A DNA stretch of 64,000 nt from positions 1 to 64,000 of the forward strand of contig CAJQRZ010000031.1 in the NCBI GenBank assembly GCA_905612435.1, written 5' to 3'. The position numbers were made by a program, and so were the translations under genes. Shown here piece after piece: positions 38,205 through 46,264 of this stretch. The notes beneath the pieces were generated by a model. It did no database searches and was not told the origin of the DNA. It saw only the letters and a program-made list of their open reading frames with translations. Source of the DNA: an uncultured Candidatus Pelagibacter sp. (GTDB lineage: Bacteria; Pseudomonadota; Alphaproteobacteria; Pelagibacterales; Pelagibacteraceae). How positions within the stretch are numbered: the first letter of the stretch is position 1; each line of letters starts with the position of its first letter.

Positions 38205-38894
38205 TTAGTTCATATTTCTTTGGTGATAAAATTGTTCAACTTTTTCTAAAAACTTATTTTGATATTCTTCTAATTTTACGCCTTGAATTCTAAAGTCTTG
38301 GAATAAGTTATCTACAGTACAAAGTAAAACAATTCCTTGAGTTATTTTTGAATTATGGACAACGTTATGAGCCAATGAATAAGCTCCTAATTGAAGATAA
38401 TAATCCTCAATCCATTCTTCTTTTTTTGGTTTGTTTGATTGTTTAAAATCTATAATGGTTTCTTGCCCTTCATATACACCCACCGCATCGCATGTGCCCG
38501 CATATTTTCCAGGATAATACAGTGTTGCTTCTGTTCCCCAAATTTCAGATAACTTATTTTTAATACCTTGCTCAATAATTTCATCAGCCATTTTTTTAGA
38601 TTTATTATCTTCCTCCTCTAATAACTCTAAATTTAACTGACCTAATAAATATTTTTCTAAAAAGCTGTGCATTGAAGTTCCTCTGGAACTAGCATCATTC
38701 TTAATTCTATTTGCCTCAGTCGCTCCTACTCTTGTCCTCCAATTTGCAAGTGAGGCTTTTTTTTCTTCACTTTGTGTTGCTTGCAATATAGATGTCACTG
38801 ATGGAAGTTTTTCTTGATTAACTGCATACATTCTTGAACCACTAACCATTGATCGCATAGATTTTGGATATGAAAATTTATTATTCCACTTCAT
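38205..38894 (-). CDS. PD-(D/E)XK exonuclease resembling mitochondrial MGME1
   Basis: 229 residues from the ATG at 38894; a longer start at 38960 would overlap rmuC by 29 nt and adds a poorly fitting hydrophobic stretch. Nuclease motifs in order: LPSVTSIL, RGTSMHSFLE, GKYAGTCDAVG (acidic ligand), TIIDFKQSNKPKK (D-x-K), and YYLQLGAYSLAH (QxxxY). The IDFKxSxKPK phrase and the order resemble human MGME1, a mitochondrial single-strand DNA exonuclease. Such domains also occur in RecB and phages. Lies between rmuC and sbcB. Confidence 0.78.
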   Translation of the reverse strand: MKWNNKFSYPKSMRSMVSGSRMYAVNQEKLPSVTSILQATQSEEKKASLANWRTRVGATEANRIKNDASSRGTSMHSFLEKYLLGQLNLELLEEEDNKSKKMADEIIEQGIKNKLSEIWGTEATLYYPGKYAGTCDAVGVYEGQETIIDFKQSNKPKKEEWIEDYYLQLGAYSLAHNVVHNSKITQGIVLLCTVDNLFQDFRIQGVKLEEYQNKFLEKVEQFYHQRNMN

Positions 38895-38931
38895 GTAGTT
38901 TGTTATAATCGGAAATGAAGAAAAAAAGAAA

Positions 38932-40029
38932 TTAATTTTTTGCTTGTTTAGAGTGATCAATAAATTTTTCTACGTTCTCTGTTTGAGCTGCTTTTTCAAC
39001 TTGTTCAGGATCTTTAATATTTTCTAATGTTCTGGTTATTGATCTTGCGTCTTTTCCAAAAGTATCCACAACACCCATGGCTTCTTCTAATTTCTTTCTA
39101 AGGGTAAGAATATTGTCAAAATGTTTTGAAAATCTTGTGCTGATTGTTTTTAAGTGATCATAAATTTCTGTCGCACCTTTTTGAACTTTTAATGATTGAA
39201 AGCCCATGTGTAAAGATTGTAAGTAAGCTGAAAGAGTATTAGGGCCACAGATTACTATCTTATATTTTTTCATTAATTCTTGAGTTAATAATTCTTTGGT
39301 ACTAGGATCTTGGTATTCAGTTAATTCTTTATACAAACTTTCAGTTGGTGCATAAACTATTCCAAAATCAGTAGTTTTTGGTGGAACAATATATTTTTCA
39401 TTAACACTTTTAGCTTTAGCTTTAAATGCAGTGGCTAGTTTTGTTCTAGCATCTACAACTGCTTTTTTATCATCTGCATCATATGCATCTGTAATTGCTT
39501 TAAATTTTTCAACTGGAAAATGCGAGTCTACGGGCACCATTACGTCACCTTGAAGTCTAATTGCAAATTCAACATTTTCGCTTGTATCCTCTTTCATCTT
39601 AACGTTAGTCATGAACTGTGAAGCAGGTAATAAGTCTTTGATTAGTGCATCCAAACTATACTCTGCAAGAGTTCCATATTTTTTAACACCCGCTAAAATT
39701 TTAGTTATACCCTCTTGGCTTTTATTTAATAATTCTACTTGATTATTGAAGCTTCCTACTTTTTCATCAACTTTAGTTAAGGCTTCTGTCATATCTTTAG
39801 TCACCCCAGTTGATAGAGCAGTAAATGAAGTCGACATTGAACCTAGTGAAGTATTAATAGTAGTATTTAAGGTATCTTTTAATGAAGTAATTTCTGTTTT
39901 TAAATTAGCTATTTCTTCAGCTCCTTTATTTTCATTGTCATCTTTAGGCTTAGATCTTAAATTTAGATATAGAATACCCAAAGTAGCTCCAAGCAGTAAA
40001 ACCAATAATGTTAATAAAACGCTATCCAT
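38932..40029 (-). CDS. rmuC: RmuC-like DNA recombination protein
   Basis: 365 residues. An N-terminal membrane helix (residues 4-23) is followed by a coiled coil (about 36-110) and the RmuC nuclease-like domain (FAIRLQGDVMVPVDSHFPVEKF, then IVYAPTESLY and CGPNTLSAYLQSLHMG). RmuC limits certain inversions and has a restriction-endonuclease-like fold. Somewhat shorter than E. coli RmuC (475). Likely co-transcribed with the next two nuclease genes downstream. Confidence 0.88.
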   Translation of the reverse strand: MDSVLLTLLVLLLGATLGILYLNLRSKPKDDNENKGAEEIANLKTEITSLKDTLNTTINTSLGSMSTSFTALSTGVTKDMTEALTKVDEKVGSFNNQVELLNKSQEGITKILAGVKKYGTLAEYSLDALIKDLLPASQFMTNVKMKEDTSENVEFAIRLQGDVMVPVDSHFPVEKFKAITDAYDADDKKAVVDARTKLATAFKAKAKSVNEKYIVPPKTTDFGIVYAPTESLYKELTEYQDPSTKELLTQELMKKYKIVICGPNTLSAYLQSLHMGFQSLKVQKGATEIYDHLKTISTRFSKHFDNILTLRKKLEEAMGVVDTFGKDARSITRTLENIKDPEQVEKAAQTENVEKFIDHSKQAKN

Positions 40030-40129
40030 GATTCTTAAGATATACGTGGTTATTTAGAAATCAAGTACATACTAGATTATTGAAAAGCTCTATTCTTACG
40101 TATATCATTATAATTAAATAAAGACTGAT

Positions 40130-40359
40130 ATGCCTAAAAAAAAAGTAAATTTAACTACAAAGAAGAAAAGATCCAATCCTGAGCTTTTTTTCAATAAGAT
40201 AATTCTAGAAAATTTTAAAGGTTATGGTCAAAAAACAAATGATGGCATACTTTAAAGAAATCTAAAGGTAATAATAAGTTTTATTGGAGAGGACGCACAG
40301 ATGCATTTAGAGGTTCATTAAGATACCAAGACTGGTTAGAAACAAAGACTCAAAAATAA
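40130..40359 (+). pseudogene. Small basic hypothetical gene, apparently frameshifted
   Basis: An ATG frame runs 41 codons from 40130 (MPKKKVNLTTKKKRSNPELF...) to a stop at 40253-40255. From about 40243 a second frame is open to 40359 and encodes KKSKGNNKFYWRGRTDAFRGS and RYQDWLETKTQK, an unusually W/Y/R/Q-rich sequence for random AT-rich DNA. Adding one base in GATGGCATACT (40241-40251) would join them as ...NDGHTLKK... into one protein of about 76 residues. So this is either a one-base deletion, a sequencing error or programmed slippage. No family recognised. Confidence 0.5.
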
Positions 40360-40363
40360 ACGT

Positions 40364-40495
40364 ATGGAATTATTCTTAATATTAAAAATACTCTTTATTA
40401 TTGGAGCTATTGTTGCGATTTATGCTGTATTGAGAAATCTTGATATTATTAAAATTATTCTAATTTACGTTAAAGATACTTTACTTAAAAAGTAA
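40364..40495 (+). CDS. Putative small membrane protein, 43 aa
   Basis: ATG at 40364, 4 nt after the preceding frameshifted gene. The product has one strong hydrophobic segment (LILKILFIIGAIVAIYAVL) followed by a mixed helix with a basic end (YVKDTLLKK). Its stop overlaps the convergent hisG stop by 15 nt, the pattern of other genes here. No family recognised. It could be chance but fills the gap exactly. Confidence 0.5.
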   Translation: MELFLILKILFIIGAIVAIYAVLRNLDIIKIILIYVKDTLLKK

Positions 40496-41170
40496 CTTAA
40501 CTACTTTTTTAACCAGCTTGTTTTTAGAAGCTGACTTTGAACTCATCATGCAAGCCTCTGATTTTAAAATCTCTCCATCTTTTAGTATCCTAAGATTATT
40601 CGCATTAATAGTTTCGCCTGTACTTGTAATATCTACTATAATTTCCGCACTACCAGTGAATGGCATCACTTCTGTGGAACCCAAGCTATTTACTAATTTA
40701 AACTGAGTAACTCCTTTTGAGAATAAAAATTCTCTTGTAAGATTGGGATACTTTGTTCCCACCCTCAAGTGCTTCTTCTTTTTATCTTTAAACTGAAAAG
40801 AAATTTCTTCTAAATCAGCAACAGTTTGAACATCAATCCAAGTATCAGGGATAGCCACAACTAAAGTTGCTTTACCGAACCCATATTTCTTAACTACATT
40901 AATTTTATTTTGAATATTAATTTCACTTTCTTTTAATAAATCATATCCCGAAAAACCAATATCTAAAGAACCACCTCCAAGTCTTTCTACTATTTCTCTT
41001 GCATGTAAATATAATATTTTAATATTAGGTAAGTTTTTAATAGATCCTAATAAATCTCTCTCACCTCTTTCAGAGATTAAGTTTAATTTATTCTTTTTAA
41101 ATATTTTTAAAATATCCGCACGTAACCGACCTTTGCTGGGGATACCAATATTAATTATATTTTTCATCAT
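40481..41170 (-). CDS. hisG: ATP phosphoribosyltransferase catalytic subunit, short form
   Basis: 229 residues, the short HisG_S form that lacks the regulatory C-terminal domain and needs HisZ. First step of histidine synthesis. Start GIPSKGRL, LGGGSLDIGFSGYDLL, LRVGTKYPNLTREF and PFTGSAEIIVDITSTGET are typical. The partner gene hisZ lies directly upstream with a 1-nt overlap, giving the expected hetero-octamer. Confidence 0.95.
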   Translation of the reverse strand: MMKNIINIGIPSKGRLRADILKIFKKNKLNLISERGERDLLGSIKNLPNIKILYLHAREIVERLGGGSLDIGFSGYDLLKESEINIQNKINVVKKYGFGKATLVVAIPDTWIDVQTVADLEEISFQFKDKKKKHLRVGTKYPNLTREFLFSKGVTQFKLVNSLGSTEVMPFTGSAEIIVDITSTGETINANNLRILKDGEILKSEACMMSSKSASKNKLVKKVVKLLFK

Positions 41171-42225
41171 TAATAATTTAGATTTAAAGCAGCTCCAACT
41201 GCTGGAACTTGTTTTTTTGATCCAAGATCTGAAATTAATTTGTCATAGCGGCCACCGTTAATGATATTAATATTTTTAGATTTAGATTTGATATCAATTT
41301 TGAATACCATACCCGTATAATACTCTAACTGACGGCCAAAAGAGGCTGAAAATTGTACATTTAATTTTTGAGTTTTATTTAATGATATTGGAAAATATTT
41401 TTGATCCACAACTAGATTAATTTTATTCTTTTTAAAGAACGCATTAAGTTTTTCAGCAGCTTGATTTATTGGACAATTAATCTTTAAAAATTCTTTAATA
41501 ATTTTTGAAACATTTTTACCTCTACTTGCTCTTCTTGGGTCTTTAATTTTATTATCAAATCTCTTTAATATTTCCTCAATTGATCGTCCTGCAACTATTA
41601 CTTTTTGATCCTCTTTTAACATTTTTGAAAATCTTTTTTTATCAACTTCTACAATTGTTGGATCCACATCAGAGTTCGACTCTAGTCTTTTTAATAAGTC
41701 ATTAAAATAATCCTCTCTCCAAAAGTGTCTTGAAAGTCTTAGTTTCCATCGCTTTGGAATATCAAGCTTGGATATAAGAAGGTTAAAAATCTCAACATTT
41801 CCAATCTTCAAAGTTCCTGTTGAATAATTCAAATTTGATAAAGATTTTAAAGCAGTATTAATAATTTCTTTATCATCATTTTTTTCGTCTTTAGATCCAA
41901 TTATTTCAAAGCCAACTTGGTCTCTAATAATAGAATCTTTCTTATTATTAGATTTTCTATAAGCTTGACCGCTATAAAATATTTTTTCTTTACCTTTTAA
42001 ATTGTTCTCTAAGTATCTCAAACATGATGCAATAGTTAGATCTGGTCTAAGACAAAGCTCACTTCCATTTTGATCAATAAAAGAAAAAATAAATTTTCTA
42101 AAGCTTTCACCAGATCTTTGTACAATGTGGTTTGCTTCAATTACTGAAGGTAAATCAATATATTTAAACCCTTTAGATTTTACAGATCTAAGGATTTTTT
42201 CAGATAAATTTTTTAATTTCATCAA
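41170..42225 (-). CDS. hisZ: ATP phosphoribosyltransferase regulatory subunit HisZ
   Basis: 351 residues, a class II synthetase-like fold with no tRNA-binding domain. It activates short HisG and mediates histidine feedback. Motif-like segments LCLRPDLTIASCLRYL, KIFYSGQAYRK and NGGRYDKLISDLG are present, the last near the C-terminus. Overlaps hisS by 26 nt (two adjacent start ATGs are possible). Lies in the order hisS-hisZ-hisG. Confidence 0.93.
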   Translation of the reverse strand: MMKLKNLSEKILRSVKSKGFKYIDLPSVIEANHIVQRSGESFRKFIFSFIDQNGSELCLRPDLTIASCLRYLENNLKGKEKIFYSGQAYRKSNNKKDSIIRDQVGFEIIGSKDEKNDDKEIINTALKSLSNLNYSTGTLKIGNVEIFNLLISKLDIPKRWKLRLSRHFWREDYFNDLLKRLESNSDVDPTIVEVDKKRFSKMLKEDQKVIVAGRSIEEILKRFDNKIKDPRRASRGKNVSKIIKEFLKINCPINQAAEKLNAFFKKNKINLVVDQKYFPISLNKTQKLNVQFSASFGRQLEYYTGMVFKIDIKSKSKNINIINGGRYDKLISDLGSKKQVPAVGAALNLNY

Positions 42226-43597
42226 TTAACTTTTCTTTTGAAAATGTAACTTGGTTATTTTCACCCTTAGCTCCTAAAAGGTTTTTTAAAGTAATCGTAT
42301 TATCTTTAAATTCATTTTCACCACAAATAATTGCAACTGGACATTTCTTCTTATTAGCAAAAGTTAACTGCTTGCCAAGATTTTTTTTACTATCTAAAAA
42401 TATCTCAGAGTTAATATTATTATCTCTTAAAACTTTTAAAATTTTATAATAATTTTTTAAATATTTTTCATCCATTACACAAACAATGGCTGGTTTTTTT
42501 TCATCAATTTTAATTTGGTCAAGCTGCATCATTGCAAATAATAATCGGTCAACACCAATACTCATTCCAGTACCTGGAATATCAACACCTTTAAATCTAG
42601 AAATTAATTTATTGTATTGTCCACCTGAGCAGATACTTCCAATATCAACTTCTTTGCCTTTATTATTTGTTGCTTTGAAATTCAGATTTGTTTCAACACA
42701 AAACCCATCATAATAAGCTAGGCCTCTAACTATCGTGAAGTTGGTTTTAATTTGATCTAGATAATCACCATAACTCACAACCTCTAATAAATCTTCTAAT
42801 TCTTTAATTCCTTCCTGAGATAATGGACTTTTTAAATTGTCTTTTAATTCTTTTAAATCTTTTACTTTTAAAAAGTTAATAATTTGTGAAGCTTCATCAT
42901 TAGTTAAATCTGCTCCTTTCGTAATGGCCCCACTAATATCAACTCTTTCTTTTTTTAATAAATCCTCAACACCTTTTAATCCAAAGCCTGGCTTATCTAA
43001 TTTATCAATAGCTCGCATAACTTTTATTTGTTTTTCTTCTGAAATTTTAAGTTCTTCAATTAAACCTTGAACAATTTTTCTATTACTAATGTTAACAACG
43101 AACTGATCTTTATTTAATCCACAAGCAAGTAGTGTGCTTGCAATTAAATTACATAGTTCAGCATTTGCTTGTGCAGGATTAACATTTCCTACAATATCAC
43201 AATCTGCTTGAGTAAATTCTCTGTAACGTGCATTTCCTGCTTTTTCATTTCTAAATACATTTTGTATTGCATATCTCTTGTAGGGTAGGGCTAATTCTTG
43301 ATTATTTTGTGCAACGAATCTTGCTAGTGGACTTGATAAGTCATATCTAAGCGTAATATTTTTTTCACCATCTTTAAATGAGAATACATCAGACATAGTA
43401 TTACTATCATCATCTGCAAGAAATGATCCTATATTTTCACTAATTTCAAATGATGGAGTTTCAAGTGGTTCGAAACCAAACTTTATAAAATTATTCTCAA
43501 TAATATTAATTAACTTTTTTTTGAGAATTAACTTCTTATTCCATCTATCTTCAAAACCTGAGGGTAACCCAGGTATTAATTTATTTTCTTTATTCAT
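42200..43597 (-). CDS. hisS: Histidyl-tRNA synthetase, alphaproteobacterial (eukaryote-like) type
   Basis: 465 residues from the ATG at 43597. A longer frame to 43645 translates into the tRNA-His gene, so it is rejected. Motif 2 region reads LRYDLSSPLARFVAQN (residues 83-98), like the RYDLTVPFAR of eukaryotic and archaeal HisRS and unlike the LRPEGT of ordinary bacteria. Histidine A segment is RGLAYYDGFCVE, and IGSICSGGQYNKLI and IPGTGMSIGVDRL follow. C-terminal anticodon-binding domain at about 375-465. The tRNA it should charge is 5 nt upstream of the ATG (from CCA end), same strand. Confidence 0.95.
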   Translation of the reverse strand: MNKENKLIPGLPSGFEDRWNKKLILKKKLINIIENNFIKFGFEPLETPSFEISENIGSFLADDDSNTMSDVFSFKDGEKNITLRYDLSSPLARFVAQNNQELALPYKRYAIQNVFRNEKAGNARYREFTQADCDIVGNVNPAQANAELCNLIASTLLACGLNKDQFVVNISNRKIVQGLIEELKISEEKQIKVMRAIDKLDKPGFGLKGVEDLLKKERVDISGAITKGADLTNDEASQIINFLKVKDLKELKDNLKSPLSQEGIKELEDLLEVVSYGDYLDQIKTNFTIVRGLAYYDGFCVETNLNFKATNNKGKEVDIGSICSGGQYNKLISRFKGVDIPGTGMSIGVDRLLFAMMQLDQIKIDEKKPAIVCVMDEKYLKNYYKILKVLRDNNINSEIFLDSKKNLGKQLTFANKKKCPVAIICGENEFKDNTITLKNLLGAKGENNQVTFSKEKLIDEIKKFI

Positions 43598-43601
43598 TTT
43601 T

Positions 43602-43676
43602 TGGTACCCGGGCTGAGAATCGAACTCAAACTTAAAGTTCCACAAACTTTCGTGCTAACCGTTACACCACCCAGGC
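43602..43676 (-). tRNA. tRNA-His (GTG), lacking encoded G-1
   Basis: 72-nt cloverleaf plus encoded CCA (43602-43604). Acceptor GCCTGGG with CCCGGGT, D stem GTGT/GCAC, anticodon stem AAAGT/ACTTT with loop TTGTGGA giving anticodon GTG, T arm TTGAG-TTCGATT-CTCAG. The base before position 1 is T, not G, and the discriminator is A73, not C73. Nearly all tRNA-His need G-1 for charging; its loss with A73 is a known trait of one clade of Alphaproteobacteria. Sits upstream of hisS on the same strand. Confidence 0.95.
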
Positions 43677-43750
43677 ATTCCTTGTGTTTATATTATTTTT
43701 GTGTGGATTTAAAATTATATTATAAATAAATAGCCTAATGGCTATGGAAG

Positions 43751-43852
43751 TTGGCTCTATGTGTTCTTCTGTTTATAATATTTCTATTGATCATTTTCCA
43801 TGTTTTAACTACTAAATATTTTTATGCAAGCCAAATCTTCATACAAAAATGA
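43751..43852 (+). CDS. Very tentative small hydrophobic ORF, 33 aa
   Basis: The 225 nt between tRNA-His and csp hold no clear gene. One frame from a TTG at 43751 encodes a hydrophobic helix (LCVLLFIIFLLIIF) followed by a short polar tail. It lacks a good start and the call is weak; the space may only hold promoters for csp and the tRNA. Confidence 0.18.
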   Translation: MALCVLLFIIFLLIIFHVLTTKYFYASQIFIQK

Positions 43853-43901
43853 AAAAAATATAATTATGAAAAAATTCCTATATAATTTATATAAATTTGA
43901 A

Positions 43902-44111
43902 TTAAGAGATTTTTTGAAGCTTTGCTGCTGAAAGACCTTTTTCTCCTTCGACAACTTCAAACGTTAATTCATCACCTTCATTAAGAAATTTTAAACCTGA
44001 TTCTCTTACAGCAGATGCATGAACAAAAATATCTTTTTCTTTATCTTCACGTTCAATAAAACCATAACCTTTTTTACCGTTGAACCATTTAACTTTACCT
44101 TTTAAGCTCAT
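43902..44111 (-). CDS. Cold shock domain protein
   Basis: 69 residues, one cold shock domain. RNP1 is KGYGFIERE and RNP2 is DIFVHAS; the KGKVKWFN start is typical. Binds single-stranded RNA or DNA and acts as an RNA chaperone. Monocistronic on the minus strand, with 168 nt of upstream sequence to tRNA-Phe. Confidence 0.95.
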   Translation of the reverse strand: MSLKGKVKWFNGKKGYGFIEREDKEKDIFVHASAVRESGLKFLNEGDELTFEVVEGEKGLSAAKLQKIS

Positions 44112-44212
44112 TTTTCTCTTTTTATATTATTTTTTACGTTAAGCTCTAACTGCAGCATTAATTAACTACCAAAGAAATATTTTTTTATCTTAAGCATTTA
44201 AAGTTAATTATT

Positions 44213-44246
44213 ATTAATAAAAAATTAATAGATTTTATAATCTATT
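44213..44246 (-). terminator. Intrinsic terminator downstream of tRNA-Phe
   Basis: A perfect 8-bp inverted repeat, AATAGATT and AATCTATT with a 4-nt loop (44227-44246), is followed on the minus strand by a T-rich tract (AATTTTTTATT). It lies about 35 nt after the tRNA-Phe end and would stop the infA/tRNA-Phe transcript before csp. One of the few clear terminator-like hairpins in the window; the stem is A/T rich. Confidence 0.5.
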
Positions 44247-44279
44247 GCAAGATCTATTAAGTATTGAATATATTAGATG

Positions 44280-44354
44280 TGGTGCCTCGGGAAGGATTCG
44301 CACCTCCGACACAAGCCTTTTCAGGGCTCTGCTCTACTCCTGAGCTACCGAGGC
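44280..44354 (-). tRNA. tRNA-Phe (GAA)
   Basis: 72-nt cloverleaf plus encoded CCA (44280-44282). Acceptor GCCTCGG with CCGAGGC, D stem GCTC/GAGC, anticodon stem GAGCC/GGCTT with loop CTGAAAA giving anticodon GAA, T arm GGAGG-TGCGAAT-CCTTC, discriminator A. Immediately downstream of infA (6 nt), probably co-transcribed. Confidence 0.96.
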
Positions 44355-44360
44355 AGTTAT

Positions 44361-44576
44361 TTAACCTCTAAAAATTATTCTGCCTTTTGTAAGATCATAA
44401 GGTGTGACCTCAACTTTGACTTTATCTCCTTGAAGTATTCTAATTCTATTTTTTCTAATTTTGCCAGCACTGTGTGCTGTCACAATATGATCATTGTCTA
44501 ATTTTACTCTGAACATTGCATTCGGAAGCATTTCGATTACAATTCCAGAAAATTCAAGTAAATCTTGTTTTGACAT
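44361..44576 (-). CDS. infA: Translation initiation factor IF-1
   Basis: 71 residues, one S1-like OB fold ([18 protein letters not shown] and [19 protein letters not shown], then [13 protein letters not shown]). Binds the ribosomal A site during initiation. In Alphaproteobacteria infA commonly follows the murA-DUF2948-hisD set, as here; gap to hisD is 2 nt. Confidence 0.97.
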   Translation of the reverse strand: MSKQDLLEFSGIVIEMLPNAMFRVKLDNDHIVTAHSAGKIRKNRIRILQGDKVKVEVTPYDLTKGRIIFRG

Positions 44577-44578
44577 AT

Positions 44579-45865
44579 TTATTTTCTCCTAATTCTTAAT
44601 TCAATAGATTTAGCGTGCCCTTTTAAACCTTCAAAATTTGCTAGAGTTATAGCTGAAGGACCAAGAGTTTCAATACCCTTTTTTGATAGTGTTATAAAAG
44701 AAATTCTTTTGTAAAATTCATTAACACTGATGCCGCTTGAATATCTTGCTGAAGAATTGGTTGGTAATACATGATTAGATCCTACATTATAGTCTGTCAT
44801 TGCCATTACAGCATACTTTCCTAGACATATTGATCCAGCATTTTTAATCTTATTAATAATTTTCTTATAATCTTTTATATTTAGCTCTAAATGTTCGGGT
44901 GCAATTTTATTTACTACATCAATTATTTTTTTATTAGATGAAATATAAATTAATATACCATTTAATAATAAACTTTTTTTAGCTATTGTTGCTCTGGGTA
45001 ATTTTTTTAATTGGAGCAATATAGAAGATTTTACCTTTTTAATAAAATTTTTATCTTTAGAAATTAAAATACATTGAGCAAGACTATCGTGTTCTGCTTG
45101 TGCAATTAGATCACTAGCGATCCATTCGCAATTTGAAAATTTATCACAAACAACTGTAACTTCAGATGGTCCTGCTGTCATTCCTTCTATTCCAACGTCT
45201 CCAAACACTTCTTTTTTAGCAGCAGTAACGTAAGAATTCCCTGGACCAACAATTTTATCCACTTTTTTTATTTTTTTTGTACCGTATGTTATTCCAGCAA
45301 TAGCTGCTGGGCCACCTATAGAATAAATTTCAGAAACTTTACATTTTTTTGCAGCATACAGAACTGCTGGATTCTGTTTTCCATTTCTACCCGGATTAAT
45401 CATAACTATTCTTTTCACTCCTGCCACTAATGCTGGAACAGCGTTCATCAAAACACTAGATGGGTAGGATACGGTAGAACCCGGAACATAAAGTGCCACT
45501 GAATCTATTGGAATGAACCTATATTCTAATTTATTTTTAAGTTTATCCATGTATGAAATATTTTTGAATTTTTGTAATGAGTGAAATTTATAAATTCTAT
45601 TAAATGCAAGATCAATTGCCCGTTTTATTTTTGGATCAAGCAATGAAATAATTTTTTTTATTTTTTTTGGATTTGGAATTATTACGTTATTTTTACTAAA
45701 TTTTTTTTCATATTTTAATATAGCTTTATCTCCATTTTTTTTTACATCACTGATAATTTTAGAGACAGGAAATTTATTAAATTGAATATTTTTTTTTCTA
45801 TTCAATAATAATTTGTCAAGTGATGAAATAAAACTTTTTTTAGAACTATCTAAAATTTTAATCAT
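44579..45865 (-). CDS. hisD: Histidinol dehydrogenase
   Basis: 428 residues. Last two steps of histidine synthesis, NAD-dependent, zinc-bound. Motifs [48 protein letters not shown] and [10 protein letters not shown], with the catalytic E/H in APEHLEL and [10 protein letters not shown], are present. Separate from the hisG/hisZ cluster, in the murA group as in other Alphaproteobacteria. No gap to the DUF2948 gene upstream. Confidence 0.96.
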   Translation of the reverse strand: MIKILDSSKKSFISSLDKLLLNRKKNIQFNKFPVSKIISDVKKNGDKAILKYEKKFSKNNVIIPNPKKIKKIISLLDPKIKRAIDLAFNRIYKFHSLQKFKNISYMDKLKNKLEYRFIPIDSVALYVPGSTVSYPSSVLMNAVPALVAGVKRIVMINPGRNGKQNPAVLYAAKKCKVSEIYSIGGPAAIAGITYGTKKIKKVDKIVGPGNSYVTAAKKEVFGDVGIEGMTAGPSEVTVVCDKFSNCEWIASDLIAQAEHDSLAQCILISKDKNFIKKVKSSILLQLKKLPRATIAKKSLLLNGILIYISSNKKIIDVVNKIAPEHLELNIKDYKKIINKIKNAGSICLGKYAVMAMTDYNVGSNHVLPTNSSARYSSGISVNEFYKRISFITLSKKGIETLGPSAITLANFEGLKGHAKSIELRIRRK

Positions 45866-46261
45866 TTATAAACTTTCATTTTGATCATCTAATGTAACTT
45901 CAATAATTTCTGTTGATAATGTTATATATCTATTATTTGAAAAAATTAAGTTTAACTCATAGTTTTTATTATTTTTTAGAAGGTCAATTGTAAGCAATTC
46001 AAGTACTAAATCTTTATTATTTTGATTAATATTTTTAGATCTAACATGATCTACAAATTCAAATTTACAGACACTATTTAACTTAATTTCTTCATTGTCA
46101 TTTTCTTTATTATATCTTTCTAAAGATAATAAAAAAATCTTACTCTTTGGTAAATATTTTATTTCTGAAACATTAACTTTAGCTTCCGCACAGTACGCTG
46201 ATATTATTTGAAGCCCATCATTATCTTTAGCGATTATTTTAGCCAAGTACTTTTTTTTCAT
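45866..46261 (-). CDS. DUF2948 family protein
   Basis: 131 residues. Segments GLQIISAYCAEAKVNVSEIKYLPKSKIFLL and VDHVRSKNINQ, and the ITLSTEIIEVTLDD end, match the DUF2948 family found almost only in Alphaproteobacteria between murA and hisD. Function unknown. Overall beta-rich, cytosolic, no membrane segment. Three nt from murA. Confidence 0.8.
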   Translation of the reverse strand: MKKKYLAKIIAKDNDGLQIISAYCAEAKVNVSEIKYLPKSKIFLLSLERYNKENDNEEIKLNSVCKFEFVDHVRSKNINQNNKDLVLELLTIDLLKNNKNYELNLIFSNNRYITLSTEIIEVTLDDQNESL

Positions 46262-46264
46262 AAA

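Noticed and set aside
38895-38960. Longer start for the MGME1-like gene
   Set aside because: Would overlap rmuC by 29 nt and adds a segment not needed for the nuclease fold; not excluded.
43598-43645. Upstream start of hisS
   Set aside because: The extra codons translate the 3' part of tRNA-His.
44277-44501. Plus-strand ORF of 74 codons across tRNA-Phe and infA
   Set aside because: It reads through the antisense of the tRNA and of infA and has no family likeness.
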